64,000 bases of DNA from Chrysomallon squamiferum (Eukaryota; Mollusca; Gastropoda; Neomphalida; Peltospiridae). Made by a program: the position numbers and the translations under genes. The notes under the pieces are model-generated. The model did not search any database, had not been told where the DNA came from, and saw only the letters and a list, made by a program, of their open reading frames with translations. The DNA lies in the NCBI GenBank assembly GCA_012295275.1, contig CM022671.1, positions 36,464,683 through 36,528,682 on the forward strand. Reading direction: 5' to 3'. Every line of letters starts with the position of its first letter. Position 1 is the stretch's first letter. This document shows positions 50,331 through 64,000 of this stretch, one piece after another.

Positions 50331-51107
50331 TAAGATAAAAAATTGCCATTGGTAAAATTACGAAAGAGCAATATTCTAACTTATAAAAAATCAAATAACA
50401 GCTTTGGATAAAACTGAAGTCTAAAGGACATTTACAATTTTCGGAATAATATGCCTGATAAAATTATGTTTCGAAAGGAATTACGAATTAATTCAATAAA
50501 AGGTACGGAAATGTTTTAAAATGTTTTCAAACGATATGTTATGTTTTCCGATTTTATTGGAATGTATTTTTCTGCAATGTTGTATTTGTTTGTTTGCTTT
50601 TGTTTTCATCTTTTTTTGTTTGTATTTTTTTTTACCGAATTTGTGAAAGGATACATTCTAAATAGTGTTTTCAAAAGTTTCAAATAGATTATTGACTTGC
50701 ATTTTTTTCTAGAAGTGTATTTGTATTAAATTGCTTAGTAAAGATACTACTTTCTAAATAGTTTTTGTAACAGTTTTTAACAGATTTAGTAATGCATTGT
50801 TTTGTTCTACAAATGTATTTTTAACCATATCTGAACGTTTTTGTATATAGTTTTAAAAGATTTAAATAAATGTTTTAAAGATGTTATAGAAAAATAATTA
50901 ATTTATAAACAAAGGACCGAAGCATACTGTAATAAATATTACAATGATCAACTTTAAGTCAACTCGAATTACTTGAGATAAAATTAGAAAATAAATATAT
51001 ATATTAGAATACGTAATAACTTTGTTATCGTCTTTACTTACTGAAACTATCTGACTCCCTGGCAGGCTATTTACACGTTAAGTTGATATCGTGAGCGAAC
51101 ATTCAAA

Positions 51108-51140
51108 ATGGCCACAGTGTTGATTACTAAGATATATCAG
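51108..51140 (+). pseudogene. Broken type II first exon of E3
   Basis: ATGGCCACAGTGTTGATTAC continues to ATATATCAG|GTGAGA. Compared with E1, E2 and E4 exactly 34 bp are missing, between two copies of CAGGTG. This removes the hydrophobic half of the signal peptide. What remains (33 nt, phase 0) cannot join the next exon, which needs phase 1. Confidence 0.85.
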
Positions 51141-51778
51141 GTGAGAAAAATTAACTGAACTGTTATTTTCTGATTTCTGATTTATGTATCACATTTACTG
51201 ATTAAACAGCGTTCCTGTAATGCAACTTGTTTTCTAAAAAAAAAATGTATCATGTTTTTTTTATCTTTCTGGTCCGCACCTTGCTCTTTTTATAATGCTA
51301 AATGTCTGAAATGAGAAATTTAAACTGCTTTCTCTACACTTATATCTAACAGCCTTATAATATAAAAAACCACGACTATTCCTACAGCTACCATTACTAT
51401 TAGTATTGCTACTATTAGTACTACTACTACTACTATTACTACCACTACTGCTATTGCTGCTGCTACTCCCACGACTATTCCTACCACTACTATTACTACA
51501 AGTACTGCTACTTCTGCTACTACAACTATTAGTAATAATGATAAGAGGTCATTATAAATAAAATAAAAAAAGCTACATATACTGATAATAATTATTAATA
51601 TACCTTTTGTATCCACATCAGGTTTACATACCCTGTCATTGTTAATAATAATATTATTATTGTTGTTGTTGTTGTTGTTTTTATTATTAGTATTAACTGT
51701 GTATAATTTGATGTCTGTACCGCTAGGCTCTCAACGTGCTAATAATAGAATAATTGTATTATAATATTCAATGCATAC

Positions 51779-51804
51779 CAGTGTTTCACGGATAACTGCG
51801 TCGC
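51779..51804 (+). promoter_or_regulatory. Conserved upstream element of type I first exon (E3)
   Basis: CAGTGTTTCACGGATAACTG, about 50 bp before the ATG at 51854; counterpart of the elements at 42747 and 33738. Confidence 0.45.
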
Positions 51805-51853
51805 TATCAGTGTCTTTAAATAGGGTTACCCGGATCTACACAACTCATACAAA

Positions 51854-55203
<3,350 letters not shown>

Positions 55204-55329
55204 AACAAGTGACCGTGTTTGTTAAAATCAGCAGTATTCTCACTAGTCTAGTGTCTGTGTTTTCTAAACAACTATGCAAATCCCCTCTCTAATTAATTTT
55301 TATTTCACTAACATTCACCAAATTAGCAA

Positions 55330-55625
55330 AAAATTCATGACTGAAAATATTTTAAAATATTCTAACATAAACATTTCTGTAATGAAAATTAATGAAAATG
55401 TTTTAATGTGTTCTAACGTAAACATTTTTGTAAAGGAAATTAACGCAAACGTTTTATTGTGTTCTAACAAACATCTTTATGACGTTAATTAATGCAAATG
55501 TTTTTATGTGTTTTAACGTAAACATTTTTGTAAAGGAAATTAATGCAAATGCTTTAATATGTTCTAACATAAACATTTCTGTAAAGGAAACTAATGAAAA
55601 TATTTTATTGTGTTCCAGAGAAAGA
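55330..55625 (+). repeat. 51-bp repeats in E3 3' flank
   Basis: About six copies of the unit at 36680-36990; a (TTC)n tract at 55804-55864 follows. Confidence 0.85.
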
Positions 55626-55834
55626 CATATTCGAAAATATAAAATTATTCTGTGCTTTTTATGTAGCCGGTGAATTTTTGAATAGATAATAGAAATTTAC
55701 ATTTTTATCTATGACAAGGTAGAGTATAACTTTTTACAGAATGACCAACACAAAGAAACGAAAACATTATACGTTATCCTTATCATTTTACTATGTTTTC
55801 GGTTCTTCTTCTTCTTTTTCTTCTTCTTCTTCTT

Positions 55835-55865
<31 letters not shown>

Positions 55866-57319
55866 TTATTATTATTATTATTATTAATTTTAATTAAGCA
55901 TAATTTCTATTATAAATGTAGACATCAGAATTCTCATGAATAACAATTGTAGATAGGTTTGTATGTTTCATATCATTAGAAATGTCTCACTTTTAACATT
56001 TTTGATATGTAATTATGATTATTATTTTTGGTGTTGCTACTGTTGCTGTTGGTGTTAGTAATATTATGATATTTATGTTTATTTATTATTATTATTATTA
56101 TTATAAATATAGAACTTATGATGCTGTGAAAGAAGTTTTCTGAATAATTTTTCTATACTGCTACTTTTGTGGCTGGCTGTCACACTTTTCTAATAATAAA
56201 GTAAAATGTAGATATCACAAAATGTAACTCATATTGCCTGTGTAGTCGTGACGTCATTACATAGAGAAGAATCCATTTTCTTTCTTTCTTTCTTTATTTA
56301 CTGTCGAGCTTATTTTTTCGAAATACCTTCAGAATAAAAATAAAAATAAAAATAAAAAAATGAATAAAAAAAAGACAAAAAGCAGTGTACAGCAATAGCG
56401 TCATGACAAAGACGGTGGATATCCATTTCTAACACTTAGTAAATTAACATAACAGACACACCCAGTGTCAGGTAGTGCAGTGATTTCTGAAGCCTCAAAC
56501 ACTCACCTGTCACGACAAAGTGTACCTTTTTTTTATACATACTCTTCCAAATGTCCGTCTGAACTCTTCTCTGCCATAGGATAAGCGGGCTGACTTTTTA
56601 TCAGACTACCAGTTTTACTTTGCATTGACCTCTTACCCTGATCACTTGGTAGTCTGAAACAGACATCCAGGCTAAGCACGGTCGCTTGAAAACGTGACAT
56701 GATTTTAAAACTGCATCCAAACTCCACAGAACTTGTCCGCTGATTCAGTCATATCAGAGATTTGAGTACTCTCTTTATCTGTTCAGCATTGCGAGTTTTT
56801 CATGAAATGGTATTAGGATGCTGAAACACGACTCTTATTATTTATTTACAAATATTTTGGCTATAAAAGGCAGTTTAATTATTGTTACAATTTATACATT
56901 TTATAAAAAAAAAAAAATGGTATCATTTACCACTTATTTTATAAATTGATTCTAGACAATGTTGAGATTACATATGTGTAAAAATGAATAATTTCAAGTA
57001 AATATTTGTAGTTAATAACTGTAGTCCAGCCAATGAGACAAAATTTCCTGACACGAGGTTTCAGTGTTAAAGAGAGGAATTCAGTCATCACGATCACATT
57101 TAACAGGAATCCACTCTGTAGTTGAAGAAAGCTATATAATAATAAGAACAACAACAACAACAACAATAAGTAAGTAAGTAAGTAAATATATAAATAAATA
57201 AATAAGTGAATTTACACATCTAGATTAACTTTTGACATGGTGTTCAGATCAAATAATAAATATGAAAAGTGAATTCAATTAATCTTAAATTAAAATAATT
57301 AGATACTGATAAGATTTAA

Positions 57320-57378
<59 letters not shown>

Positions 57379-57595
57379 CTGAAATACATTATTAAATATT
57401 AGATTTTACTTTTATAATTAACTAATTAACTGATTGAATTGTAAGTATAACAAAATAAAATAAAATATAAATACACCGATTTTATTTCATTTTGATACAA
57501 TTACCGAGTCCACTCTAATTCATTACTCCAAAAGAAAACGAAATAAGCCGAAACAAGCCGAAGCATGGTGTCTGATACAACACAAGGGCGCCGGA

Positions 57596-58400
57596 ATGAA
57601 AACCTTAATTTTTGGCTCTTCAAATCTATCACGAATTAACGTAGATGTACGTAATGACGTCCAAGTAGAATTGTATCCAGGCCCGAACATCCGTCTTTTT
57701 TGGAGAAAGGTCACTAACCATAAAAGTAATTCTCAGCCAGAAAACACAATTTTAAATACAGGAAAAAAACTGTATTTCCCTCAGCTAGCACAAACCAGTA
57801 AAAAATATGATAAGCTCTATCCGTAAACAATTTCCCAAAATAAACTATTTTTTGCAGGAACAAACCTTTCACATGAACTTTCGGCAAATCAAAAATTATG
57901 CATATAATAAATAAATTTGGCAGCTAAATCTTTGAGGGATATAAATATATTAAGGTCAATCTCAGAAAACAAGTTTGAAGTAATCCAAGATCTAATCCAT
58001 TGAACTGAAGGAACAGCCAGCAGAATATACTTAAACTGGGTAAATATCTTAAATTTAAATTCAGGTGAAGGTAAAAACCATTATAATATAGGGTTAGGTA
58101 GAAACACCGTAAATCTAACAGAAAGGATAGATTTTTAACAACCGAGTTTTTGATTTGCACATTACTTACACAAAAACCATGTGGAATACATTTGGAATAC
58201 ATTTGGAATCAGGCAAATGTAAAAAGAGAGATAAAATAATTTTCCCGATAATTTACCATCACCGCAATGTTGCCATTGGTAAAATTACGAAAGAGCAGTA
58301 TTCTAACTTACAGACTACTAAGAAAAATCCAATAACAGCAGTGTTGTCATATCTTGCAGACAAAAAGAAAAAAATCAGCGTCCGCGCAATTTTCTGAATA
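57596..58400 (+). mobile_element. Penelope-like remnant, unit 3, heavily deleted
   Basis: It keeps the unassigned left segment (57596-57826) and a C-terminal part around 58145-58400 (FLICTLLTQKP, then IGKITKEQYSNLQTT). It retains about 30 bp (ttttcccgataatttaccat..) lacking from units 1 and 2. Everything between, including RT core and hAT insert, is absent. Confidence 0.55.
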
Positions 58401-58779
58401 ATATGCCTGATAAAATTATGTTTCGAAAGGAATTACTTACGAATTCAATAAAAGGTACGGAAATGTTTTCAAATGTTTTCAAAGAATATGTTATGTTTTC
58501 CGAATTTTTTAAAATATTTTTCTGAAATATTATTTTTTTTTTGTTACAGACTTTGAGAAAGGAAACATTTTAAATAGTGGTTGAAATTGTTTGAAATAGA
58601 TTTTTGTAACTTTTTTTTTTTTTTTTTTTTTTTTACTAGTTTGTTTGTTTTAAATGTTACATTATTTTGTAGATTTTTTAGAAAATATATTTTCTAAATA
58701 TTTTTTAAATAGTTTTAAATAGATTTGGTAATGTATTGTTTTGGTTTAGAAATGTATTTTGAACCATCTCTGAACGCTT

Positions 58780-59546
58780 TTGTATGTATTATCATGGCCA
58801 TAACTACACTGAGGCAAACGACGTAAATGCCGTGATGCAATGCATATTGTTATTTAGGCCCCAGACCCGTCGCCCAAACTTTTCTTTGCTCCGCCCCATT
58901 GGACGATTAAGTGATTTTGGCTCATTTTTAAAAAAAAGTCTACCTACATATGTTATATTGTTTTGTTTGTTTCTGGGACCGTGTTTTTGCTAAGAATAAA
59001 CGATGGTACTTTGGCGTGTGATCTACACCGAGCAAATTCAACCTTGTTGTGTGATCTACGCGCTTATTTTATTCTTGGTTTTATATTAATATTTTTCTTT
59101 CTATTATATATTTATAGGAACAAGGGCTAAAAATTAAACAAATCTGAATTTTGGCAGTCGCGAGTTTTGCAAATTAAAGTTGGCAGGATTTCACTGTTTC
59201 GTCTCATTGCTGATCACATTGTATCAATCTTTTGCCATCGTCTTAAGGGTTTACATATTTAATCACACACCAAAGTAGCACCGAGTGAACTATACAATAA
59301 AGTTAACTCGTAAAGGAGAAACTTTCTTTATTTTATTTATTCATTTAAGATTTTTAATTAAGATATTTTGGAATGGCCACACCTTTGTGGTTTACCTTGT
59401 CACGTACTAGTGTCTAAAATTAAACCATTTTCATCGATTATATTATTATACGTAATAACTTTGTTGTCGCCTTTACTTACTGAAACTAGCTGACTCACTG
59501 TCACACAGTTTATAGGTCAAATTGATATCGCGAGCGAACATTCAAG
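58780..59546. other. E4 upstream region
   Basis: Sequence specific to E4 (58790-59320) containing a small MITE, followed by DNA shared with the E1 upstream flank (from about 59330). The last ~90 bp match the presumed type II promoter of E2/E3. No gene; the 69-codon frame at 58784 is not convincing. Confidence 0.6.
59009..59275. mobile_element. Candidate TA-flanked MITE
   Basis: 267 bp with inverted ends CTTTGGCGTGTGAT and ATCACACACCAAAG (13 of 14 matching), flanked on both sides by TA (59007-59008, 59276-59277), as for Tc1/mariner-type elements. No coding capacity. No second copy in the window. Confidence 0.6.
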
Positions 59547-60196
59547 ATGGCGACTGCGTTGATTACTAAGATGTATCAGGTGTTGTTTGTTGTTTTCCTA
59601 GCTTTGATTACAGGTGAGAAAAATAAACTGAACTGTTATTTTCTGATTTATGATTTATTTATCACATTTACTGATTAAATACCGTTCCCGTAATGCAACT
59701 CGTTTTCTAAAAAATATTTTTAACATTTCATTTAACTTCCTGGTTCGCACCTTGCTCTTTTTATAATCCTAAATGTCTGAAATGACAAATTTAAACTGTT
59801 TTCTCTACACTTGATACCTAATGTGAACAATTTTATCATGTTAAAAACACACACCTCTTCGAAAAGCCCCAGATAAAAAACTAAAACAAAACAACGCTAC
59901 TATTACTACTACTAGTACTACTCTCTTACTACTACTATTGCTAATACTACTACTACTGTTACTACTAGTAGTAGTAATAATAATAGTAATAGGAGATTAT
60001 GAAGAAGGAATAGTTATATTTGATAATTATCAATATACATTTTATATCTATATCATTCCCTTTTATTATTATTATTATTATTATTATTAAAAATAAACAT
60101 TTATTTATTTATTTGTTATTACTGCTGTTGTTGTTGTTGTTATTAACAAATGAAACATTTGATTAAAACATTGTATGAATTTATTTATTTTATATA

Positions 60197-60232
<36 letters not shown>

Positions 60233-60368
60233 AATTACAGAACTTGAGGCTGCGTATTGCCGTAAAAGTATAAGTTGGCACAAGTTTGACTTTTCCTTCA
60301 CGTACTGCAGTTACGGCTGCTGTGGTCCCTCCTACCATCAGACATGTTGTCCATTCCCGTGAGTATGA

Positions 60369-60443
<75 letters not shown>

Positions 60444-61233
60444 TCCGTTTATTTTTCTGAGCTAATAACAAATTTTCTTTTACACCCTATTTGTCCTTGT
60501 CACCTTATTTTTCAGTGACGTCTGTATCACCCTGAGTCCCTTTATCACCTTGACTCTCTCTCTCTCTGATGTCTTTGTGTCCCTGATTCTGTCTCTATCT
60601 TCTTTTCTTTTTTAGCTTGTCTTTGATTTAGAAGTTTTCACTGCTACTAACAGTGCCAGTATTATAAGTATTATTAGTACTGAAACTACTATTACAGCTG
60701 CTACTTCTGTTACTGCTACTACTACTTCTGTTACTGCTATTGCTACTTCTGTTGCTGCTACTGCTACTTCTGTTGCTACTACTACTACTACTACTAATGA
60801 CATTATCACTATTGTTATTACATCCACTAGCACTACTGCTACTATTAAAAATAAATAAATAAATAAAAAAAAAAAAAAAGTAAATAAATAAATAAATAAT
60901 AAAGTGTGTATATGTATATAGATATAGACTTAGATGATAGATAGATTGATCGATAAATAAGTAAGTTTTCTGATGTTGTTCATTCACTGTCTTTCCCAAC
61001 TACAACACTGACGTGTTCATTTTAGAACGGCTGTACTTATTGGTTGTATTGCCGGTGGAGTAGCCCTGCTCGCCATCGTTGTCGCCGTAACTTGTTGCTG
61101 TTGTTGTTGTCGCAGAACTGCAAATACTGGACGAATTATTCAGACTTCGTCTGGTGTCCCAGTCGTAGTACAAACAGGTAAAAATACTCGGTTTTTGGGT
61201 GCATGTATGTGTATGTATGTGTGTGTGTGTATT

Positions 61234-61266
<33 letters not shown>

Positions 61267-61739
61267 ATGTGTAATTACATGCGAGCGTTTATATATATAT
61301 GGATTTATTTGTTTATACATATTTCTGTAGTACTTTCTCCATATCCATATAGAAATCAAGTATTTACTGTTTTCACTGTAAATATTAATCACTTTCTATC
61401 TGAAATCGTAGACAGTTTGTTATAATTATTTGCGTATGTGTGTCTGGGCTATATGATAGAACTGTGTCATTATTAAAGCTGTATTACGAATAAGTAACAA
61501 ACTGTCTGAATTTAATTAACACAGTACATAATGGAGATATTAAAACTATCACATAAGTAAACTATTAAACTCTTACATAAATAGAATATTAAGATATAGG
61601 TAACAAATAAAATAATATTAAATCATTAGATAAATAAAATATTAAATGTTAAAACTAAATAGAAAATTAATAGAAAATTTATTGTGATATCCAGTTGTTG
61701 TTATTATTGTTGTTGTTGTTATTGTTATTGTTATTGTTG

Positions 61740-61795
<56 letters not shown>

Positions 61796-61957
61796 TCAGG
61801 AATGACTAATACTACCTGTGTCACACCCATGTATCCGCCCAGTGGAGGACAGGCCTCGGCTCCTCCCCCTTCCTATGCCATGCCGCCCCCTTCATACAGC
61901 GAGGTGACGGGCGGAAAGACCCCGGGTATTGCCTATGACAACGCAGGGTATACATAA
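59547..61957 (+). CDS. E4: Shisa-like membrane adaptor
   Basis: Exons 59547-59613, 60241-60358, 61026-61177 and 61800-61957, phases 1, 2, 1, 164 residues. The type II signal peptide is MATALITKMYQVLFVVFLAL. The ectodomain follows C-x15-C-x3-CC-x7-CC, the same loop length as gene D, with CSYGCCGPSYHQTCC. The TM helix (VLIGCIAGGVALLAIVVAV) is followed by six Cys in a row and RR, a likely palmitoylation area. The tail has PPPSYAMPPPSYSEV and ends DNAGYT. Only 628 bp separate exons 1 and 2; there is no type I exon or minisatellite. Its sequence is the most diverged of the intact E genes. Confidence 0.85.
60371..60436 (+). repeat. (CT)n microsatellite, E4 intron 2
   Basis: About 33 CT units starting 12 bp after the six-Cys exon donor. 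Confidence 0.95.
61741..61796 (+). repeat. (TTA)n before E4 last exon
   Basis: About 17 TTA units running straight into the acceptor TTATTTCAG; shorter TTA tracts do the same in E1, E2 and E3. Confidence 0.9.
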
Positions 61958-63258
61958 AACAAGCGACCACCGTTTTCAGGAATGTGTTTTGAAAAATCAG
62001 CAGTTTTCTCAGTAGTCGACATTTCTAGTGTCTTTCTGTTTTTCAAACAAGTAGACACATCACCTGTCTCCAAAATCTCTTCATGTGATGGAATCTTGAT
62101 AACTGACACACACATACATCCACACACACCAATACACACACACCCGAAAAACCCATTACTATTCTTAAACTATATTACTGGTAGTTGCATTAATAATAAT
62201 ATAGCGTATACTGAAATTTCACAGAGGCAGACATGGTAATTTGATCAAAATTGGTCACATTTTTTATTTTATTTTATTTTATTTTTTATTTAAACTATTT
62301 AATCGAAAACTATTTTGGCTTTCAAATTTTTACAATACAATCAAAATAATAATACTCTCACGTAACGCTGCACATTGTAGGTCACATTTATTACTTTTCA
62401 TTGTTGATGTTCTTTTATTTTTGCAAGTGATTTACAAATAATTTACAAAGTGATAAAAAATCATTTTTATTTTACAAACATTAACTAAATTAACGAAAAC
62501 AACATGACTTACAATATTTTAAAATATTCTAAAATAAACATTTTTATGACGGAAATTAATGTAAATATTTTAATGTGTTCTAACGTAAACGTTATTTTGT
62601 GATGGAAATTAATGTAAATGTTTTAATGTGTTCTAACGTAAACGTTATTTTGTGATGGAAATTAATGTAAATGTTTTAATGTGTTCTAACGTAAACATTT
62701 TTGTAAAGGAAATTAATGTAAATGTTTTAATGTGTTCTAGTGTAAATATTTTTGTGATGGAAATCAATAAAAATGTTTTAATGTGTTCCAAAGTAAATAT
62801 GATGGAAATCAATAAAAATGTTTTAATGTGTTCCAAAGTAAATATGGTAACCGATGATGGTATTCGAAAATGTACAATTATTTTGTGTTTGTAAGTAGCC
62901 GGTGAATTTTTGAACAGAAAATACAAATTAAAATGTTTATCTATGACAAGGTAGAGTATAACTTTGTACAGAATGACTTACACAAAAGAAAACATTATAC
63001 GTTATCCTTATCATTTTACTATCTTTTCTTCTTTTTTCTTCTTCTTCTTCTTCTTCTTAATTTGAATCATGCATAATTTCACTTTTAAATGTAGACATCA
63101 GAACTCTCTAAACTTGAATACACTGTAAACAGGTTTGCTTTTTTTATATCATTAAAAATGTGTTACTTTTATTTTCTTAAATGTTTAATTAATTAATTAA
63201 TAAAAATAATCATGATTCTTATTCTTGGTGTTGTTGTTGTTGCTGCTGCTGTTGTTAG
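61958..63258. other. E4 3' flank
   Basis: E4-specific sequence to about 62450 (a CA-rich stretch at 62107-62145, TTTTA repeats near 62265), then 51-bp repeats (62500-62850) and the shared 3' flank with (TTC)n at 63028-63057. No gene. Confidence 0.7.
62500..62850 (+). repeat. 51-bp repeats in E4 3' flank
   Basis: About seven copies; two at 62580-62690 are near-identical with aacgttattttgtgatggaa. In one frame the array reads NVLMCS-NVNIFVKEIN repeatedly, an effect of a unit length divisible by three. Confidence 0.85.
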
Positions 63259-63859
63259 TGTGGAAGTATGTGGTATTTGTTTTAGTTAGGATTTGTATTT
63301 AATGTTTTAGTTGCAGATATTTGCTTTTTAGCAGGCTTGGTCATTAATGTAAGGTTTTATTTACAGCTTGCCTCCTGTCAGCTTATTGTGTAACTAAAGT
63401 TTTATTTTATCCCTAGCCAGGTTATGCCAAACAATAGGCTGGTAACTTGTCATTGTGGTGATTGTTTCATTCAGCTTACACTGTACTAACACACGTTACT
63501 TGCCTTGCGTGTTAACTATTGTTCCCAAACTCCTCTCCCAAGCCCATCAGGGAATAAACAACTTGGCTCAAGTGTTCAGGTTTATTTCTCCTGCTAAGAT
63601 TATACTGTCAGGCCAGATTTCATTTTTAAAAGGTGGAACTGAATTTATTATTTGAAAGTGGATATTATCTGAAAGATTGTCCTGTTCTCGTTCAGTGTGC
63701 TGGAGAATCCAGTTTCTTACACCCAGGTGTCATCTACCTGGGTGTTTTTTCCTTGTCTTCATTTTTGTGTGACATCGAATAAATTGTCTGAACCCACCTG
63801 TAGCTGTTACGTTCTACTTCCTGTGTTCTGGAAAAGTAAAAAAATCTGATACTGCTACA
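63259..63859. mobile_element. Probable solo LTR
   Basis: A 601-bp insertion in the E4 3' flank relative to E1-E3. It begins TGTGGAAG and ends GCTACA (TGT..ACA ends). It is flanked by TTAG on both sides (63255-63258, 63860-63863), while the other units have uninterrupted GTTAGTAAT. It holds an AATAAA (63778-63783) and a hairpin ACACCCAGGTG/CACCTGGGTGT-like pair near 63720-63745. No coding region, so a solo LTR is the best reading. Confidence 0.8.
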
Positions 63860-64000
63860 TTAGTAATATCATGCTATTTATTTATTTATATATCATGTTA
63901 TTATTATTATTATTATGATGATGATGCTGTGAAAGATGTTTTCAGAATTTGTATGTACTGCTACGTTTGTGTCTGGCTGTCAAATTTGCGTGACTTTCCT

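Noticed and set aside
63455-63655. 66-codon frame in the E4 3' flank
   Set aside because: It lies wholly within the probable solo LTR.

Overview
This is AT-rich nuclear DNA of an animal. Genes are split by introns with GT..AG ends. Introns and flanks are crowded with (CT)n, (CA)n, (AAT)n and (TAC)n tracts, minisatellites and transposon debris. The gene families and element types suggest an invertebrate, most likely a lophotrochozoan such as a mollusc; that placement is inference, because nothing in the window identifies the species.

Layout. (1) 1-4.4 kb, + strand: the 3' part of APEX2, the AP endonuclease of DNA repair, with the end of the catalytic domain, two PCNA-binding motifs and a GRF zinc finger. 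(2) 5.9-24.2 kb: three related genes (called CUB-TM A, B and C here) for single-pass membrane proteins. Each has a signal peptide, one CUB-like four-cysteine domain, a transmembrane helix and a long disordered cytoplasmic tail. A and B are on the - strand; C is on the + strand, divergent from B. Intron phases in the ectodomain are the same in all three. (3) 26.9-62.0 kb: a cluster of five Shisa-like (STMC6-type) small membrane adaptors. Gene D (-) is head-to-head with E1 (+), and E2, E3 and E4 (+) follow as tandem duplicates about 9 kb or 7 kb apart. Each encodes a signal peptide, a six-cysteine domain (C..C-x3-CC-x7-CC), a transmembrane helix and a tail with PPxY motifs for WW-domain partners. 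Intron phases are 1, 2, 1 throughout.

The duplicated units are at different stages of decay and change. E2 has two intact alternative first exons. E3 keeps one and has lost the other through a 34-bp deletion. E1 has lost nearly the whole cysteine-rich exon but keeps a 16-nt in-frame remnant. E3 intron 3 is a fusion of two intron copies. A 23-bp minisatellite sits in intron 1 of D, E2 and E3 in the same orientation relative to the gene.

Between the E genes lies a Penelope-like retroelement (reverse transcriptase and GIY-YIG endonuclease remnants) deleted to different extents. A hAT-type element with 8-bp target duplications is inserted into it. A probable solo LTR (TGT..ACA, 4-bp target duplication), a small TA-flanked MITE and a broken transposon-like coding fragment in a gene D intron complete the mobile DNA. 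No RNA genes or CRISPR arrays were found.

Most notable: the CUB-TM family, which I cannot match to a named family; X-box (RFX-type) motifs directly before the start codons of CUB-TM A and B; the alternative-first-exon Shisa-like cluster; and a frame break inside the tail of CUB-TM C.
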